From: Nitrincola iocasae
GTDB taxonomy: Bacteria; Pseudomonadota; Gammaproteobacteria; Pseudomonadales; Balneatricaceae
Direction of reading: 5' to 3'
Length of the DNA: 64,000 nucleotides
Assembly (NCBI RefSeq): GCF_008727795.1
Contig: NZ_CP044222.1
Coordinates: 2,914,001 to 2,978,000 of the forward strand
The position numbers and the translations under genes were made by a program. Positions 16,183 through 25,042 of the stretch are shown here, in pieces. Numbering within the stretch: the first letter of the stretch is position 1; each line of letters begins with the position of its first letter. The notes under the pieces are model-generated. The model was not told the DNA's origin. It ran no database searches and saw nothing but the letters and a program-made list of their open reading frames with translations.

Positions 16183-17160
16183 ACCTTACATGGTATGTTT
16201 TTACGTTTTAGCCAATCCGCAACACTGTGCCTTGCAGTGACGTTCTGCGGTGTGGTGCTTGCCAGTAATGCCATCTTACCAGTACCCGAAGCACCAAACG
16301 GGAATGCAGAAAAAGTAAAACTTGGTGATCAGCTATTCCATGATAGCCGCTTATCTTCTGATAACACCATCAGTTGTGCCAGTTGCCATGACCTGGCACG
16401 TAACGGCGCAGATCAACGCCCCTTTTCCGTTGGTGTGGGCGGAGCCTTGGGCCATATCCGCTCACCTAGTGTGTATAACAGCCAGCTCAACCATGTGCAG
16501 TTCTGGGACGGTAGCGCTCGTGATCTGGAGTCGCAGGTCAATGGCCCTGTACATAACCCGGTAGAAATGGCCAGCAACTGGGAAGAAGTAATAGGTAAGC
16601 TGAACCAGGACCCAGACCTACTCAAGCAATTCAACGCCATATTCTCAGATGGCATCACATCCAGCAATATACGTAGCGCACTGGCTAGCTTTCAGCGTAC
16701 CCTGATGCTCACCAATGCACCGTTTGATCGCTGGCTCAAGGGTGATGAAAACGCCATCAGTACGCAAGCGCAACGCGGCTACGAGACATTTCGTGATCTG
16801 GGCTGTATCAGTTGCCACCAAGGCGCCAACGTCGGAGGCAATATGTTTGCTCGCATGGGATCACTGGAAAACTATTTTAAGTTGAAGGGAGAGGCTATAT
16901 CTCAAGCCGATCTGGGTCGTTTCAATGTGACGGGTCAAGAACATCACCGTTATGTTTTCAAGGTGCCCGGATTGCGTACAGCCTCATTGAACAGCTTCTT
17001 TTTTCACGATTCCAGCGCAGAGACTCTGGAAGATGCCATTGCCGTCATGGCACGCTTTCAACTCGGGCGCGAGCTGAACGATGCAGACATTTCCAATATT
17101 GCTGCTTTCATCCGTTCACTTACAGGCGAGCACCCTCGGCTTGATGTGGTGGAACACTGA
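16180..17160 (+). CDS. di-haem cytochrome c peroxidase (CcpA/MauG family)
   Basis: A 326-residue exported protein with a hydrophobic N-terminal signal (about 8-30) and two c-type haem motifs, CASCH at 66-70 and CISCH at 209-213, spaced as in bacterial di-haem peroxidases. Family members reduce H2O2 to water in the periplasm using electrons from small cytochromes; MauG relatives instead oxidise protein residues. The segment FKVPGLRTASL fits the conserved region after the second haem. Start is TTG 16180, supported by AGGAG. Its TGA overlaps by one base the ATG of the next gene, so the two are probably co-translated. That link to a c-di-GMP protein suggests peroxide or redox sensing rather than simple detoxification, which is an inference. 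Confidence 0.92.
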   Translation: MTLHGMFLRFSQSATLCLAVTFCGVVLASNAILPVPEAPNGNAEKVKLGDQLFHDSRLSSDNTISCASCHDLARNGADQRPFSVGVGGALGHIRSPSVYNSQLNHVQFWDGSARDLESQVNGPVHNPVEMASNWEEVIGKLNQDPDLLKQFNAIFSDGITSSNIRSALASFQRTLMLTNAPFDRWLKGDENAISTQAQRGYETFRDLGCISCHQGANVGGNMFARMGSLENYFKLKGEAISQADLGRFNVTGQEHHRYVFKVPGLRTASLNSFFFHDSSAETLEDAIAVMARFQLGRELNDADISNIAAFIRSLTGEHPRLDVVEH

Positions 17161-20100
17161 TGCAATCCATGGCACGTCCATTCCTGCTCTTACTCACGCT
17201 GATCATAGCCATCATGATCGCCCTGTTTTTTCAAACGCGTGCAATTAATAGCGTCGATCACACCCAACGACTGGATCAACTCCTGCAACTGCGTGAACTG
17301 GACGCCGTTCTGGATGAGCAAACACTGCTAATCGCCACAGGCGTGCAACATCAGTATGACACTCAGGTCAATTTCCGCCGGGAACATGATCAACTGATGA
17401 ATCAAATGCTCACTACAGAGAGTGCTTTCAATCAAGGGCTCAACCAGCCCTCTATTGAGCTATTAGAGAGTTACTATCAGCTCCAGCAACGCAAGTATGC
17501 ATTAACTGAAGAGATCAAGCATTATGCAGCTTTGATCCGTAATGCCTTGCTTTATATGCCAACTTTGGTAGAAGAGCTGCGTGATCAGAATCACCCTCAA
17601 CGTGATGACGCAGCAAGGCTGATGAGTCAACTGTTTCGCTACCACCTATTCCCGGACCAGAAACGACTGACTGAATTACGCCAAGCCACAGAGCAACTGC
17701 ACCTTGCAACCCTTGACAATCAACCGGCACTGATGGCCTTTGCTAACCAGGCCAACAGCAATCTGCGCCATCTGGAAAGCCTGCACCAGTTCCGGGATGA
17801 GTTTAACCATGTAGATACCAGTAGTCAGTTGCGTACCCTGGAGAAAAGCTACCAGAATCACTACAACCAACGTTCACGTCATGCTGAAGTCTTTACCCTG
17901 ACACTGTTGTTGTTAACCTGCCTGTTAATGTTACTGCTTGGCGAGATGTTCAGACGCCTGCAACAGCTCAACAACCGTTCTGAGCAAGCTCGCACACGTC
18001 TGCAGGATGCCGTAAATAGCCTATCTGAAGCCTTTGCACTGTTCGACAAGCACGGCAGACTAGTGCTGTATAACCAGCGCTGGCTGGCATTTTATCCCTG
18101 GCTGCAACAGCGTAATGCAGAAGACTGGTCAACACTGCAAAGTATTAATAAGTCACAGGGTGTAACCACCTCGTCACCCATAGCCGTCCCTCTGGATACC
18201 ACCCAAAACTACCTGGAGCATACACCGGATGGCAGTTGGTACCAGGCCAGCAACAACCCCACAGCAGAAGGTGGGATTGCCAGTGTACGCACCAACATAA
18301 CCGAAACCCAGCAAGCACATCTGAAACTTCGTCAACTTGGGCGCGCACTGGAACAAAGCCCCAGTGCGGTGATGATCACGGATACCCAGGGCATCATAGA
18401 ATACATAAATCCGAAACTCTCAGAGATGACCGGTTACACCTCAGACGAACTGCTGGGACAAAATAATAATATTCTTAAATCCGGTAAAGTATCCGCCGAT
18501 ATTTTTACCGAGATGTGGCAACAGTTGCGTGATGGCAACACCTGGTCAGGTCAGCTACTGAACCGTAAAAAGGATGGCACCCTATTCTGGGATTCCACTT
18601 CCATCTCCCCCCTGCGAACCGATGAGGGTGAAATCAGTCATTTCATTGCAGTTAAGGAAGATATTACCGAGCGCCTCAGAACTGAAGAACAGCTACGTAT
18701 GGTCGCTGCCGTTTTCGAAACCAGCAATGAAGCCATTATGGTCGCCGACCATCAAGGTACGATCAAAGTTGTCAATGCTGCTTTTGAGCGTATTACCGGC
18801 TACAGCGCTGATGAAGTCAGCGGACAAAACCCCAGCCTGCTGAGCTCTGGCCGCCATGACCGTGTATTTTATGATGACATGTGGAGCAGCCTGAATAGCG
18901 AAGGTTGCTGGTCGGGTGAAATCTGGAACCGCCGTAAGGATGGCAGTGTTTATCCTGAGTGGCTGTCAATTTCTGCACTGCATGATGATGAAGGCCAAAT
19001 CACTGAATTTGTCTCAGTGTTCTCCGACATTACCAGCCGCAAAGAAGCCGAGGCACATATTCGCCACCAGGCTTACTATGATGCGCTGACACAGCTACCT
19101 AATCGCAGCCTGCTGCTGGACCGACTGGAAGTCGCCATTATTACCGCAGAACGTGACCAGCAAACCATATCCGTGCTGTTTATCGATCTGGATCGTTTTA
19201 AATACGTCAATGATACCCTTGGCCATGAATACGGCGATGAACTGCTGGTGGAAGCAGCCAAGCGACTAACAAGCTGTGTTCGCGAAAGCGATACAGTGGC
19301 ACGTTTCGGCGGTGATGAATTCGTTATCCTGCTGCACAATATACATTCGGATCGGGATGCTGCTCTGGTGGCTGAAAAAATCATTCGCCGCCTCTCTGAT
19401 CCTTTTACACTGGCAGGTCGTGACATCATCATCGGGGCCAGTGTCGGGCTCGCCATGTATCCAGGTGAGTCCGACGATCCCGACACTCTGTTGCGCAACG
19501 CTGACCTGGCCATGTACCGAGCCAAGCAAACCGGTCGTAATCGCTTTCAGTTTTTCACCAGCAGTTTGCAAGAGCATGCCAATACGCTGATGGAGATGGA
19601 ACAGGACCTACGTCTGGCCCTGGAGCATGAACAACTGGAAATCTATTACCAGCCGCTGGTTCGAACCCAGTCCGGGCGAGTCACCGGCGTAGAGGCTTTG
19701 CTACGCTGGCACCATCCAACCCTGGGAATGGTTTCTCCGGAACAATTTATTCCACTGGCAGAAGATACCGGCCTGATAGGTCCTATCGGTCAGTGGGTGC
19801 TCGAAACCGCCTGTCAGCAGGTCAGTCAATGGCAGCAGCAAGGGCTGAAACTGTATTTGTCAGTGAATATATCCGGTCGTCAACGCGACCTGGGGATGGA
19901 TGCCCCGTTGCTACGCCGCATTCTGATGCAAGCCAAACTGTCAGCCGAACAACTGGTACTGGAGATCACCGAAGGCATGCTGCTGGACAATAGCGACGAA
20001 ACCATAGCCTGGCTACAATCTTTCTGTGACTTGGGTGTTCACCTGGCAATTGATGACTTTGGTACTGGCTATTCAGCATTAAGCTATTTGAAACGCTTCC

Positions 20101-20366
20101 CCATAGACACATTAAAAATTGACCGGGAGTTTGTCCGTGACCTGACGCTGGCTAATGAAGATGCCTTGCTGGTTGAAGCCATCATCTCGATGGCGCGAAG
20201 CCTTAAGCTGCGGCTGATCGCTGAAGGCGTCGAAACGGCTGAACAGCGCGCTGTACTCTTTAGCCTCGGCTGTGAGTTTTTGCAAGGATACTACTTCGCC
20301 AGACCCATGCCAGCCGAAGCCTTGGTGGCATGGATGGCGGACTATCGGCCCACCCGTCTGAGTTAA
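17160..20366 (+). CDS. membrane DAHL-like/PAS3/GGDEF/EAL c-di-GMP protein
   Basis: This 1068-residue protein has TM1 (about 6-24), a mainly helical periplasmic region (25-240) resembling the DAHL domain, and TM2 (243-261). Three PAS domains follow (about 278-390, 392-515, 515-640; the last two are the GYS/GYT...SGK or SGR type). The GGDEF domain is intact (RFGGDEFVIL near 717) and so is the EAL domain (VEALLRWHHP near 844, LEITEGML, IDDFGTGYSALSYL, KIDREFV, EGVE). Both synthesis and hydrolysis of c-di-GMP are therefore possible. The ATG overlaps the peroxidase stop (TGATG), making the haem protein its likely partner. The 3' end overlaps the convergent SulP gene by four bases. The PAS ligands are not evident. 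Confidence 0.92.
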   Translation: MQSMARPFLLLLTLIIAIMIALFFQTRAINSVDHTQRLDQLLQLRELDAVLDEQTLLIATGVQHQYDTQVNFRREHDQLMNQMLTTESAFNQGLNQPSIELLESYYQLQQRKYALTEEIKHYAALIRNALLYMPTLVEELRDQNHPQRDDAARLMSQLFRYHLFPDQKRLTELRQATEQLHLATLDNQPALMAFANQANSNLRHLESLHQFRDEFNHVDTSSQLRTLEKSYQNHYNQRSRHAEVFTLTLLLLTCLLMLLLGEMFRRLQQLNNRSEQARTRLQDAVNSLSEAFALFDKHGRLVLYNQRWLAFYPWLQQRNAEDWSTLQSINKSQGVTTSSPIAVPLDTTQNYLEHTPDGSWYQASNNPTAEGGIASVRTNITETQQAHLKLRQLGRALEQSPSAVMITDTQGIIEYINPKLSEMTGYTSDELLGQNNNILKSGKVSADIFTEMWQQLRDGNTWSGQLLNRKKDGTLFWDSTSISPLRTDEGEISHFIAVKEDITERLRTEEQLRMVAAVFETSNEAIMVADHQGTIKVVNAAFERITGYSADEVSGQNPSLLSSGRHDRVFYDDMWSSLNSEGCWSGEIWNRRKDGSVYPEWLSISALHDDEGQITEFVSVFSDITSRKEAEAHIRHQAYYDALTQLPNRSLLLDRLEVAIITAERDQQTISVLFIDLDRFKYVNDTLGHEYGDELLVEAAKRLTSCVRESDTVARFGGDEFVILLHNIHSDRDAALVAEKIIRRLSDPFTLAGRDIIIGASVGLAMYPGESDDPDTLLRNADLAMYRAKQTGRNRFQFFTSSLQEHANTLMEMEQDLRLALEHEQLEIYYQPLVRTQSGRVTGVEALLRWHHPTLGMVSPEQFIPLAEDTGLIGPIGQWVLETACQQVSQWQQQGLKLYLSVNISGRQRDLGMDAPLLRRILMQAKLSAEQLVLEITEGMLLDNSDETIAWLQSFCDLGVHLAIDDFGTGYSALSYLKRFPIDTLKIDREFVRDLTLANEDALLVEAIISMARSLKLRLIAEGVETAEQRAVLFSLGCEFLQGYYFARPMPAEALVAWMADYRPTRLS

Positions 20367-22084
20367 GCGCTGTTTAGCCGCGCCAGCGCTTCCTCCAGTG
20401 TGGCAGTGAAGCTGAGATTTTCAGTAGGCTTCATGCCAGCTCGCGCCATGGCTCGCAGTGGCTGAAACTGTAAATCAGCGATGACCAGGCGTATCCCCTG
20501 CTGCTCACAAAAAGCACTAAAGCGGTCAAAGCCGTTAATGCCGCCCGCATCCAACAACGGCACACCATCCATATACAACACGACTCCCCGATACCCTTTC
20601 ACGCTTTCGGCCAGTTCATCAAACACCCGCTCCGCCGCAGCAAAAAACAGCGGCCCGGACAGTTTCAATACACCCCAACCCTCTGGCAGCCCCTCAGGCA
20701 CATGTTTGCGTTGCATGGATATATCCTGAAAGCGAGTCATGCCTGCCAAATCACGCATAAAAAGTATAGAGGCCATGACGATACCAACCGAAATTGCCAG
20801 CACCATATCAAACAGCACGGTTAATGACATGCAAGTCATCAGTACCAGAATATCGCCCACCGGAGCACGCTTTAACAGCACCACGACCTTGTGAGCCTCA
20901 CTCATATTCCAGGCAACTATAACCAACAGTGCCGCCATACTCGCCATCGGTAACCAGGACAGCCAGGGGGCAAGAATCAACAATCCAGCCAGTACAACCA
21001 GTGCATGCACTATCGCCGAAATAGGAGATTTTGCACCCGCTTTGTAATTTGTCGCTGATCGGGCGATCGCGGCTGTTGCGGTAATACCACCAAAAAACGG
21101 TGCAATCAAATTACCCAGACCTTGACCTAATAATTCTCCATTAGCATGATGACGCCGACCACTCATACCATCCAGCACCACCGCACAAAGCAGTGACTCA
21201 ATTGCACCCAGCATAGCAATCGAAAAAGCCGCTGGCAGCAGTTCACGAATAACCGCCCAGGACCAGATCAACGGCTCACCATCAGGTCCGGGACGCAACC
21301 AGGGCCACTCGAATGACGGTAAGAAAGGTGGGATCCCTTGCCCCTGCGTGCCATCCGGCAGTTCATAACTAAACCGACTGCCAATAGTATCGACATCCAT
21401 ACCCATTTGGATAAACAGCCAGGCCAGAAACGTACCACCCAGCAGCGCCGGTAAATGTCCGGGGACTGGCAGCTTAAGGCGTGGCCAGAAAATCAGTACC
21501 AGCAGTGTCAGTAGCGCCACACTGGTATTCGCCATATTCAAACCGGGCAATGCCGAAAACAACAGCAGAATACGTCCAACAAAGCTTTCCGGCACTTCAC
21601 TGAGCTGCAAACCAAAAAAATCCTGCATCTGCAGTATGGCTATAACGATGGCTATCCCGGAGGTAAAACCCAGGGTGACAGACTCAGGAATATACTCGAT
21701 TAAACGCCCCAGGCGGGCAACCGCCAAAGCCACCAAAATGACACCGGACATCAGCGTCGCCACCAGAAGCCCGCTCAAGCCAAAGGCTTGAGTCACCGGG
21801 AAGAGAATCACCACAAAAGCCGCCGTCGGCCCGGAGATGCTGTAACGTGATCCTCCAGTTAACGCGATCAAAAAACCGGCAATGATGGCTGTATAAAGAC
21901 CATATTCCGGTTTAACACCACTGGCAATAGCCAACGCCATCGCCAGTGGAATGGCAATAATACCGACGGTAACTCCGGCAATCAGATCACCGCTAAAGTC
22001 ACGGCGAGTATAACCTTCACGCAGGGATTCCCGGAGTGCACTGGCGATACCTAACGAATGTAAACGAGCACGTGATGAGGACAT
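20363..22084 (-). CDS. SulP family inorganic anion/dicarboxylate transporter with STAS domain
   Basis: About 573 residues from ATG 22084 (AAGG about seven bases ahead); a TTG at 22105 would add seven. The N-terminal 420 residues are a multi-span SLC26/SulP transport domain (AGVTVGIIAIPLAMALAIA, then GPTAAFVVIL and GITATAAIARSATN), and the C-terminal 110 form a STAS domain (LYMDGVPLLDAGGINGFDRF). Family members carry sulfate, bicarbonate or C4-dicarboxylates (DauA) across the inner membrane, with STAS as regulatory module. The substrate cannot be read from sequence, and neighbouring genes give no hint. It is transcribed alone, converging on the GGDEF/EAL gene. Confidence 0.93.
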   Translation of the reverse strand: MSSSRARLHSLGIASALRESLREGYTRRDFSGDLIAGVTVGIIAIPLAMALAIASGVKPEYGLYTAIIAGFLIALTGGSRYSISGPTAAFVVILFPVTQAFGLSGLLVATLMSGVILVALAVARLGRLIEYIPESVTLGFTSGIAIVIAILQMQDFFGLQLSEVPESFVGRILLLFSALPGLNMANTSVALLTLLVLIFWPRLKLPVPGHLPALLGGTFLAWLFIQMGMDVDTIGSRFSYELPDGTQGQGIPPFLPSFEWPWLRPGPDGEPLIWSWAVIRELLPAAFSIAMLGAIESLLCAVVLDGMSGRRHHANGELLGQGLGNLIAPFFGGITATAAIARSATNYKAGAKSPISAIVHALVVLAGLLILAPWLSWLPMASMAALLVIVAWNMSEAHKVVVLLKRAPVGDILVLMTCMSLTVLFDMVLAISVGIVMASILFMRDLAGMTRFQDISMQRKHVPEGLPEGWGVLKLSGPLFFAAAERVFDELAESVKGYRGVVLYMDGVPLLDAGGINGFDRFSAFCEQQGIRLVIADLQFQPLRAMARAGMKPTENLSFTATLEEALARLNSA

Positions 22085-22304
22085 GGCAGCCTTATCTATA
22101 ACCAAATACTAGATGTTGTTCGAATTAATTATAAGAAAACACTATAACGCTCGGCTGTAATCAGTACAATCACCCCTGAATTAAACCTGGGTGCTATGTG
22201 TAATTACTTTTCCAATAATTTTTGAACTCCAGGTATCCAACAGTTTCCAATCACCGACATGTATTTGTAGACTGTCCACTCTCAATCAGTCCAGAGGAAT
22301 CTAT

Positions 22305-22505
22305 ATGCGGCTTGCAGAAGTTGAAATGATCATGCTTAACGTGGGATTGGCGGGCTTTGGTGCGTTTATTTTTTTTATTATTTACGACCTGGCGAAACAG
22401 TCCAAAGCCGGAAAGTTCGGCACCTTCATACTATTTCTCGCTCTGGGCCTGGGCCTGGGCGTTTTTTTGGTTAAAAGCCTGGTCGTCTACTTCCTGGACA
22501 TCTGA
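22305..22505 (+). CDS. DUF2788 small membrane protein
   Basis: A 66-residue protein with two predicted membrane segments: about 9-28 (MLNVGLAGFGAFIFFIIYDLA without its first residues) and 40-62 (FILFLALGLGLGVFLVKSLVV). The size and the central AKQSKAGKFGTF linker match DUF2788, a family of unknown function in gammaproteobacteria. I start it at ATG 22305, which has AGAGGA just upstream; the frame is open further upstream but that part does not look coding. It precedes lemA by about 70 bases on the same strand. Function unknown. Confidence 0.85.
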   Translation: MRLAEVEMIMLNVGLAGFGAFIFFIIYDLAKQSKAGKFGTFILFLALGLGLGVFLVKSLVVYFLDI

Positions 22506-22578
22506 AACCGGCCGCACGTATTTTTCAGCCTTGTCGATTCAGTTATAGTAGAGCTTCTTTTTCACAGGGAGTTACGCT

Positions 22579-23151
22579 ATGGATCCTTTTTGGCTAATTG
22601 TGTTTGTGCTGCTGGCGCTGGTAATTTTCTACGGCATTTTTCTATACAACAACCTGGTACGTCTGAAACATAATGTCAGCCGGGCCTGGTCAAATATTGA
22701 TGTGCTGTTAAAGCAACGTCATGATGAACTGCCCAAGCTGGTTGAAACCTGTAAGCAACACATGACCTATGAGCAGGAAACACTGGAAAAAGTAATGCGA
22801 GCCCGCTCGGCCGTTGCCAATGCCAGAGAAGCAGGCAATGTGGCCGCACTGGGGCAGGCAGAAACACAGATGCGTCTGGGTCTGGGCAATCTGTTCGCCG
22901 TGGCAGAAGACTACCCTGAACTGCGTGCCAGTGAATCTTTTCAGCACCTGCACAGCCGCATCACCTCTCTTGAGTCTGGCATCGCAGATCGACGTGAATA
23001 CTATAATGATTCAGTAAATCACCTGAACATTCGTATTGAGCAGTTCCCGGATATCCTCATTGCCAGACGGTTAGGTTTTCTTGCCGCTACATTATTGGAA
23101 TTTGACGAGGCTGACTTGAAAGATCCAGATATGAAAAAGCTGTTTAGCTAA
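22579..23151 (+). CDS. LemA family protein
   Basis: This 190-residue protein has an N-terminal membrane segment (about 4-24) and then long helices: LVRLKHNVSRAWSNIDVLLK, followed by RHDELPKLVETCKQHM, the hallmark of LemA. LemA proteins have an N-out single membrane span and a four-helix domain; their role is poorly defined. A clear AGGGAG precedes the ATG. The next gene, encoding a GIDE-domain membrane protein, starts nine bases after the stop, and the two recur together in many proteobacteria. They probably act as one envelope module, but its task is not established. Confidence 0.93.
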   Translation: MDPFWLIVFVLLALVIFYGIFLYNNLVRLKHNVSRAWSNIDVLLKQRHDELPKLVETCKQHMTYEQETLEKVMRARSAVANAREAGNVAALGQAETQMRLGLGNLFAVAEDYPELRASESFQHLHSRITSLESGIADRREYYNDSVNHLNIRIEQFPDILIARRLGFLAATLLEFDEADLKDPDMKKLFS

Positions 23152-23160
23152 CTTACACAC

Positions 23161-24081
23161 ATGTTTCTGGATCTTTATATTGACCGCCAAGAACAGGTAT
23201 TGGGTATCACCCTCTGTGGGCTCAGTATTCTGGCGGCGCTGTTCTTTATGTTCCGGCACTTACGCCGTTACCGGCTGATTACCGACACGCCCACGGCGAT
23301 GATACGTTCGGCTCCTCAGGGTTATGTCGAAATTATTGGTCATGTAATCAGCGGTGAGGGGGGACTGTTGCAAGCCCCTTTATCCGGCCGCCCCTGTGTT
23401 TGGTACCGTTACCGTATTGACCGTCAGGCCGATGGGGGCAAGGGCGGCTGGAAACTTGCAGAACGCGGCAGTTCTGATGCCTGGTTTCAGATCAATGATG
23501 GCACCGGCGTCTGTCTGATAGACCCGGAAAAAGCTGAAATGGATGTAGCCCAGCGCAGCATATGGCATGGCAGCACCCCCAATCCATCATCTTTACTGAA
23601 ATACGCTACCTCCTTAGGTTCACCCAGCTTGTCTGGCAGTCGATACCGCTATACCGAACATTTGATCATGGAACATGAACAAGTCTATGCACTGGGACAC
23701 TTCCAGACAGTGGGCGGAGGGCGCGACACAGCCACACTAAACAAGCTACAAGCCGATATTATCCGCGACTGGAAACGCAATCACGCACTGTTATTGACGC
23801 GTTTTGCGGCACCTGGGGCGACTGAGTTTTCTACCATTGAATGGCAAGCTGTACGTCAAGCCGCGCTGGAAGAGGCCGAGATGCAGCGTCAGTATCAGAA
23901 TAACCTGCCAGATATGCACGTCCTGACCCACCCAGGGAAGCCTGGCCATCCGCTGCTAATCTCCACACAGGATGAGTCCAGGCTGATTAAGCGCTTCAGA
24001 CAACGTGCGCTGCTCTGTCTGGTTGCTATGCTCGCAGCGCTCTGGTTTTGTATAGAACTGTTAATGGCTCAGGTATTATAG
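23161..24081 (+). CDS. GIDE-domain membrane protein (bacterial MULAN-like)
   Basis: A 306-residue protein with a membrane segment at each end (about 15-33 and 281-302). The region between shows the GIDE/BAM-domain pattern: VEIIGHVISGEGGLLQAPL, then RPCVWYRYRI, a WFQINDGTGVCLIDP strand pair and the LGHFQTVGGG segment. In eukaryotes this domain belongs to the E3 ligase MULAN, with a RING finger that is absent here, so no ubiquitin ligase activity is implied. It is directly downstream of lemA and likely co-transcribed with it. The bacterial role is unknown; a membrane or envelope-stress role is a guess from context. Confidence 0.82.
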   Translation: MFLDLYIDRQEQVLGITLCGLSILAALFFMFRHLRRYRLITDTPTAMIRSAPQGYVEIIGHVISGEGGLLQAPLSGRPCVWYRYRIDRQADGGKGGWKLAERGSSDAWFQINDGTGVCLIDPEKAEMDVAQRSIWHGSTPNPSSLLKYATSLGSPSLSGSRYRYTEHLIMEHEQVYALGHFQTVGGGRDTATLNKLQADIIRDWKRNHALLLTRFAAPGATEFSTIEWQAVRQAALEEAEMQRQYQNNLPDMHVLTHPGKPGHPLLISTQDESRLIKRFRQRALLCLVAMLAALWFCIELLMAQVL

Positions 24082-24159
24082 TCAGATGGATAGCAGCAAG
24101 ACTTGATCTCTATAGCCTCCTATAATGAAATAACTTTTTGGATTCCACAGGGTATTTAC

Positions 24160-25008
24160 ATGAAACAAACAACGATTCAGGTGGGTAAGCTGGCCATCAG
24201 TAATGACAACCCAATGGTACTATTGGGTGGCATGAATGTACTGGAGTCTCGTGACCTGGCGTTACGTATTGCAGAGCACTATGTCGAAATCACACAAAAG
24301 CTCGACATACCCTATGTATTCAAGGCGTCATTTGATAAAGCCAATCGCTCTTCGCTGCACTCTTATCGAGGCCCCGGACTAGATGAAGGGCTTAAGATCC
24401 TGCAGGAAATCAAGCAAACCTTTCAGGTACCGGTTATCACCGATGTACATGAGCCTTCCCAGGCTGCACCAGCCGCCGAAGTCTGCGATATAATTCAACT
24501 ACCGGCGTTTTTGTCACGCCAAACCGATTTAGTTCAGGCAATGGCTGCCACGGGTGCGGTGATCAATATCAAAAAAGCACAGTTTCTGGCACCCCAGGAA
24601 ATGCAGCACATACTGCATAAGTGTGAAGAAGCGGGCAACGACCAGTTAATGCTGTGTGAGCGCGGCACCAGCTTCGGCTACAACAATTTGGTTGTCGACA
24701 TGCTCGGATTCACCATCATGAAAGAATTTGGCTATCCGGTTATTTTCGATGCCACCCACGCCCTGCAGATGCCTGGCGGCCGGGCTGACTCAGCCGATGG
24801 TCGCCGGGCAATGGCCGCTCAACTGGCCAGAGCCGGACTATCCCAGGGGATTGCCGGGTTGTTTCTGGAAGCACACCCGGATCCGGACCAGGCAAAATGT
24901 GATGGTCCCTGCGCCTTGCCTCTGGCAAAACTGGAAGGTTATCTGACCCAAATGAAGGCGCTGGACAGCCTGATCAAATCATTGCCAGTGCTGGATACAG
25001 CCAATTAA
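24160..25008 (+). CDS. kdsA: 3-deoxy-8-phosphooctulonate (KDO-8-P) synthase
   Basis: A 282-residue cytosolic enzyme condensing phosphoenolpyruvate with arabinose 5-phosphate to KDO-8-phosphate for lipopolysaccharide inner core. Family hallmarks include YVFKASFDKANRSS, ITDVHEPSQ, IQLPAFLSRQTDL, NIKKAQFLAP and the C-terminal LFLEAHPDPDQAKCDGP. The start is ATG 24160, matching the normal family N-terminus; a frame open to 24103 is not needed. A TATAAT at 24121-24126 may be part of its own promoter, though no good -35 is in register. It is not beside pyrG or eno, its usual neighbours in many gammaproteobacteria. Confidence 0.97.
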   Translation: MKQTTIQVGKLAISNDNPMVLLGGMNVLESRDLALRIAEHYVEITQKLDIPYVFKASFDKANRSSLHSYRGPGLDEGLKILQEIKQTFQVPVITDVHEPSQAAPAAEVCDIIQLPAFLSRQTDLVQAMAATGAVINIKKAQFLAPQEMQHILHKCEEAGNDQLMLCERGTSFGYNNLVVDMLGFTIMKEFGYPVIFDATHALQMPGGRADSADGRRAMAAQLARAGLSQGIAGLFLEAHPDPDQAKCDGPCALPLAKLEGYLTQMKALDSLIKSLPVLDTAN

Positions 25009-25042
25009 CATACTGTAACAACAGGCGTTTGAGGTGAATGAC

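Noticed and set aside
24103..24159. Upstream extension of kdsA
   Set aside because: The family starts at MKQ (24160); the extra frame crosses a TATAAT.
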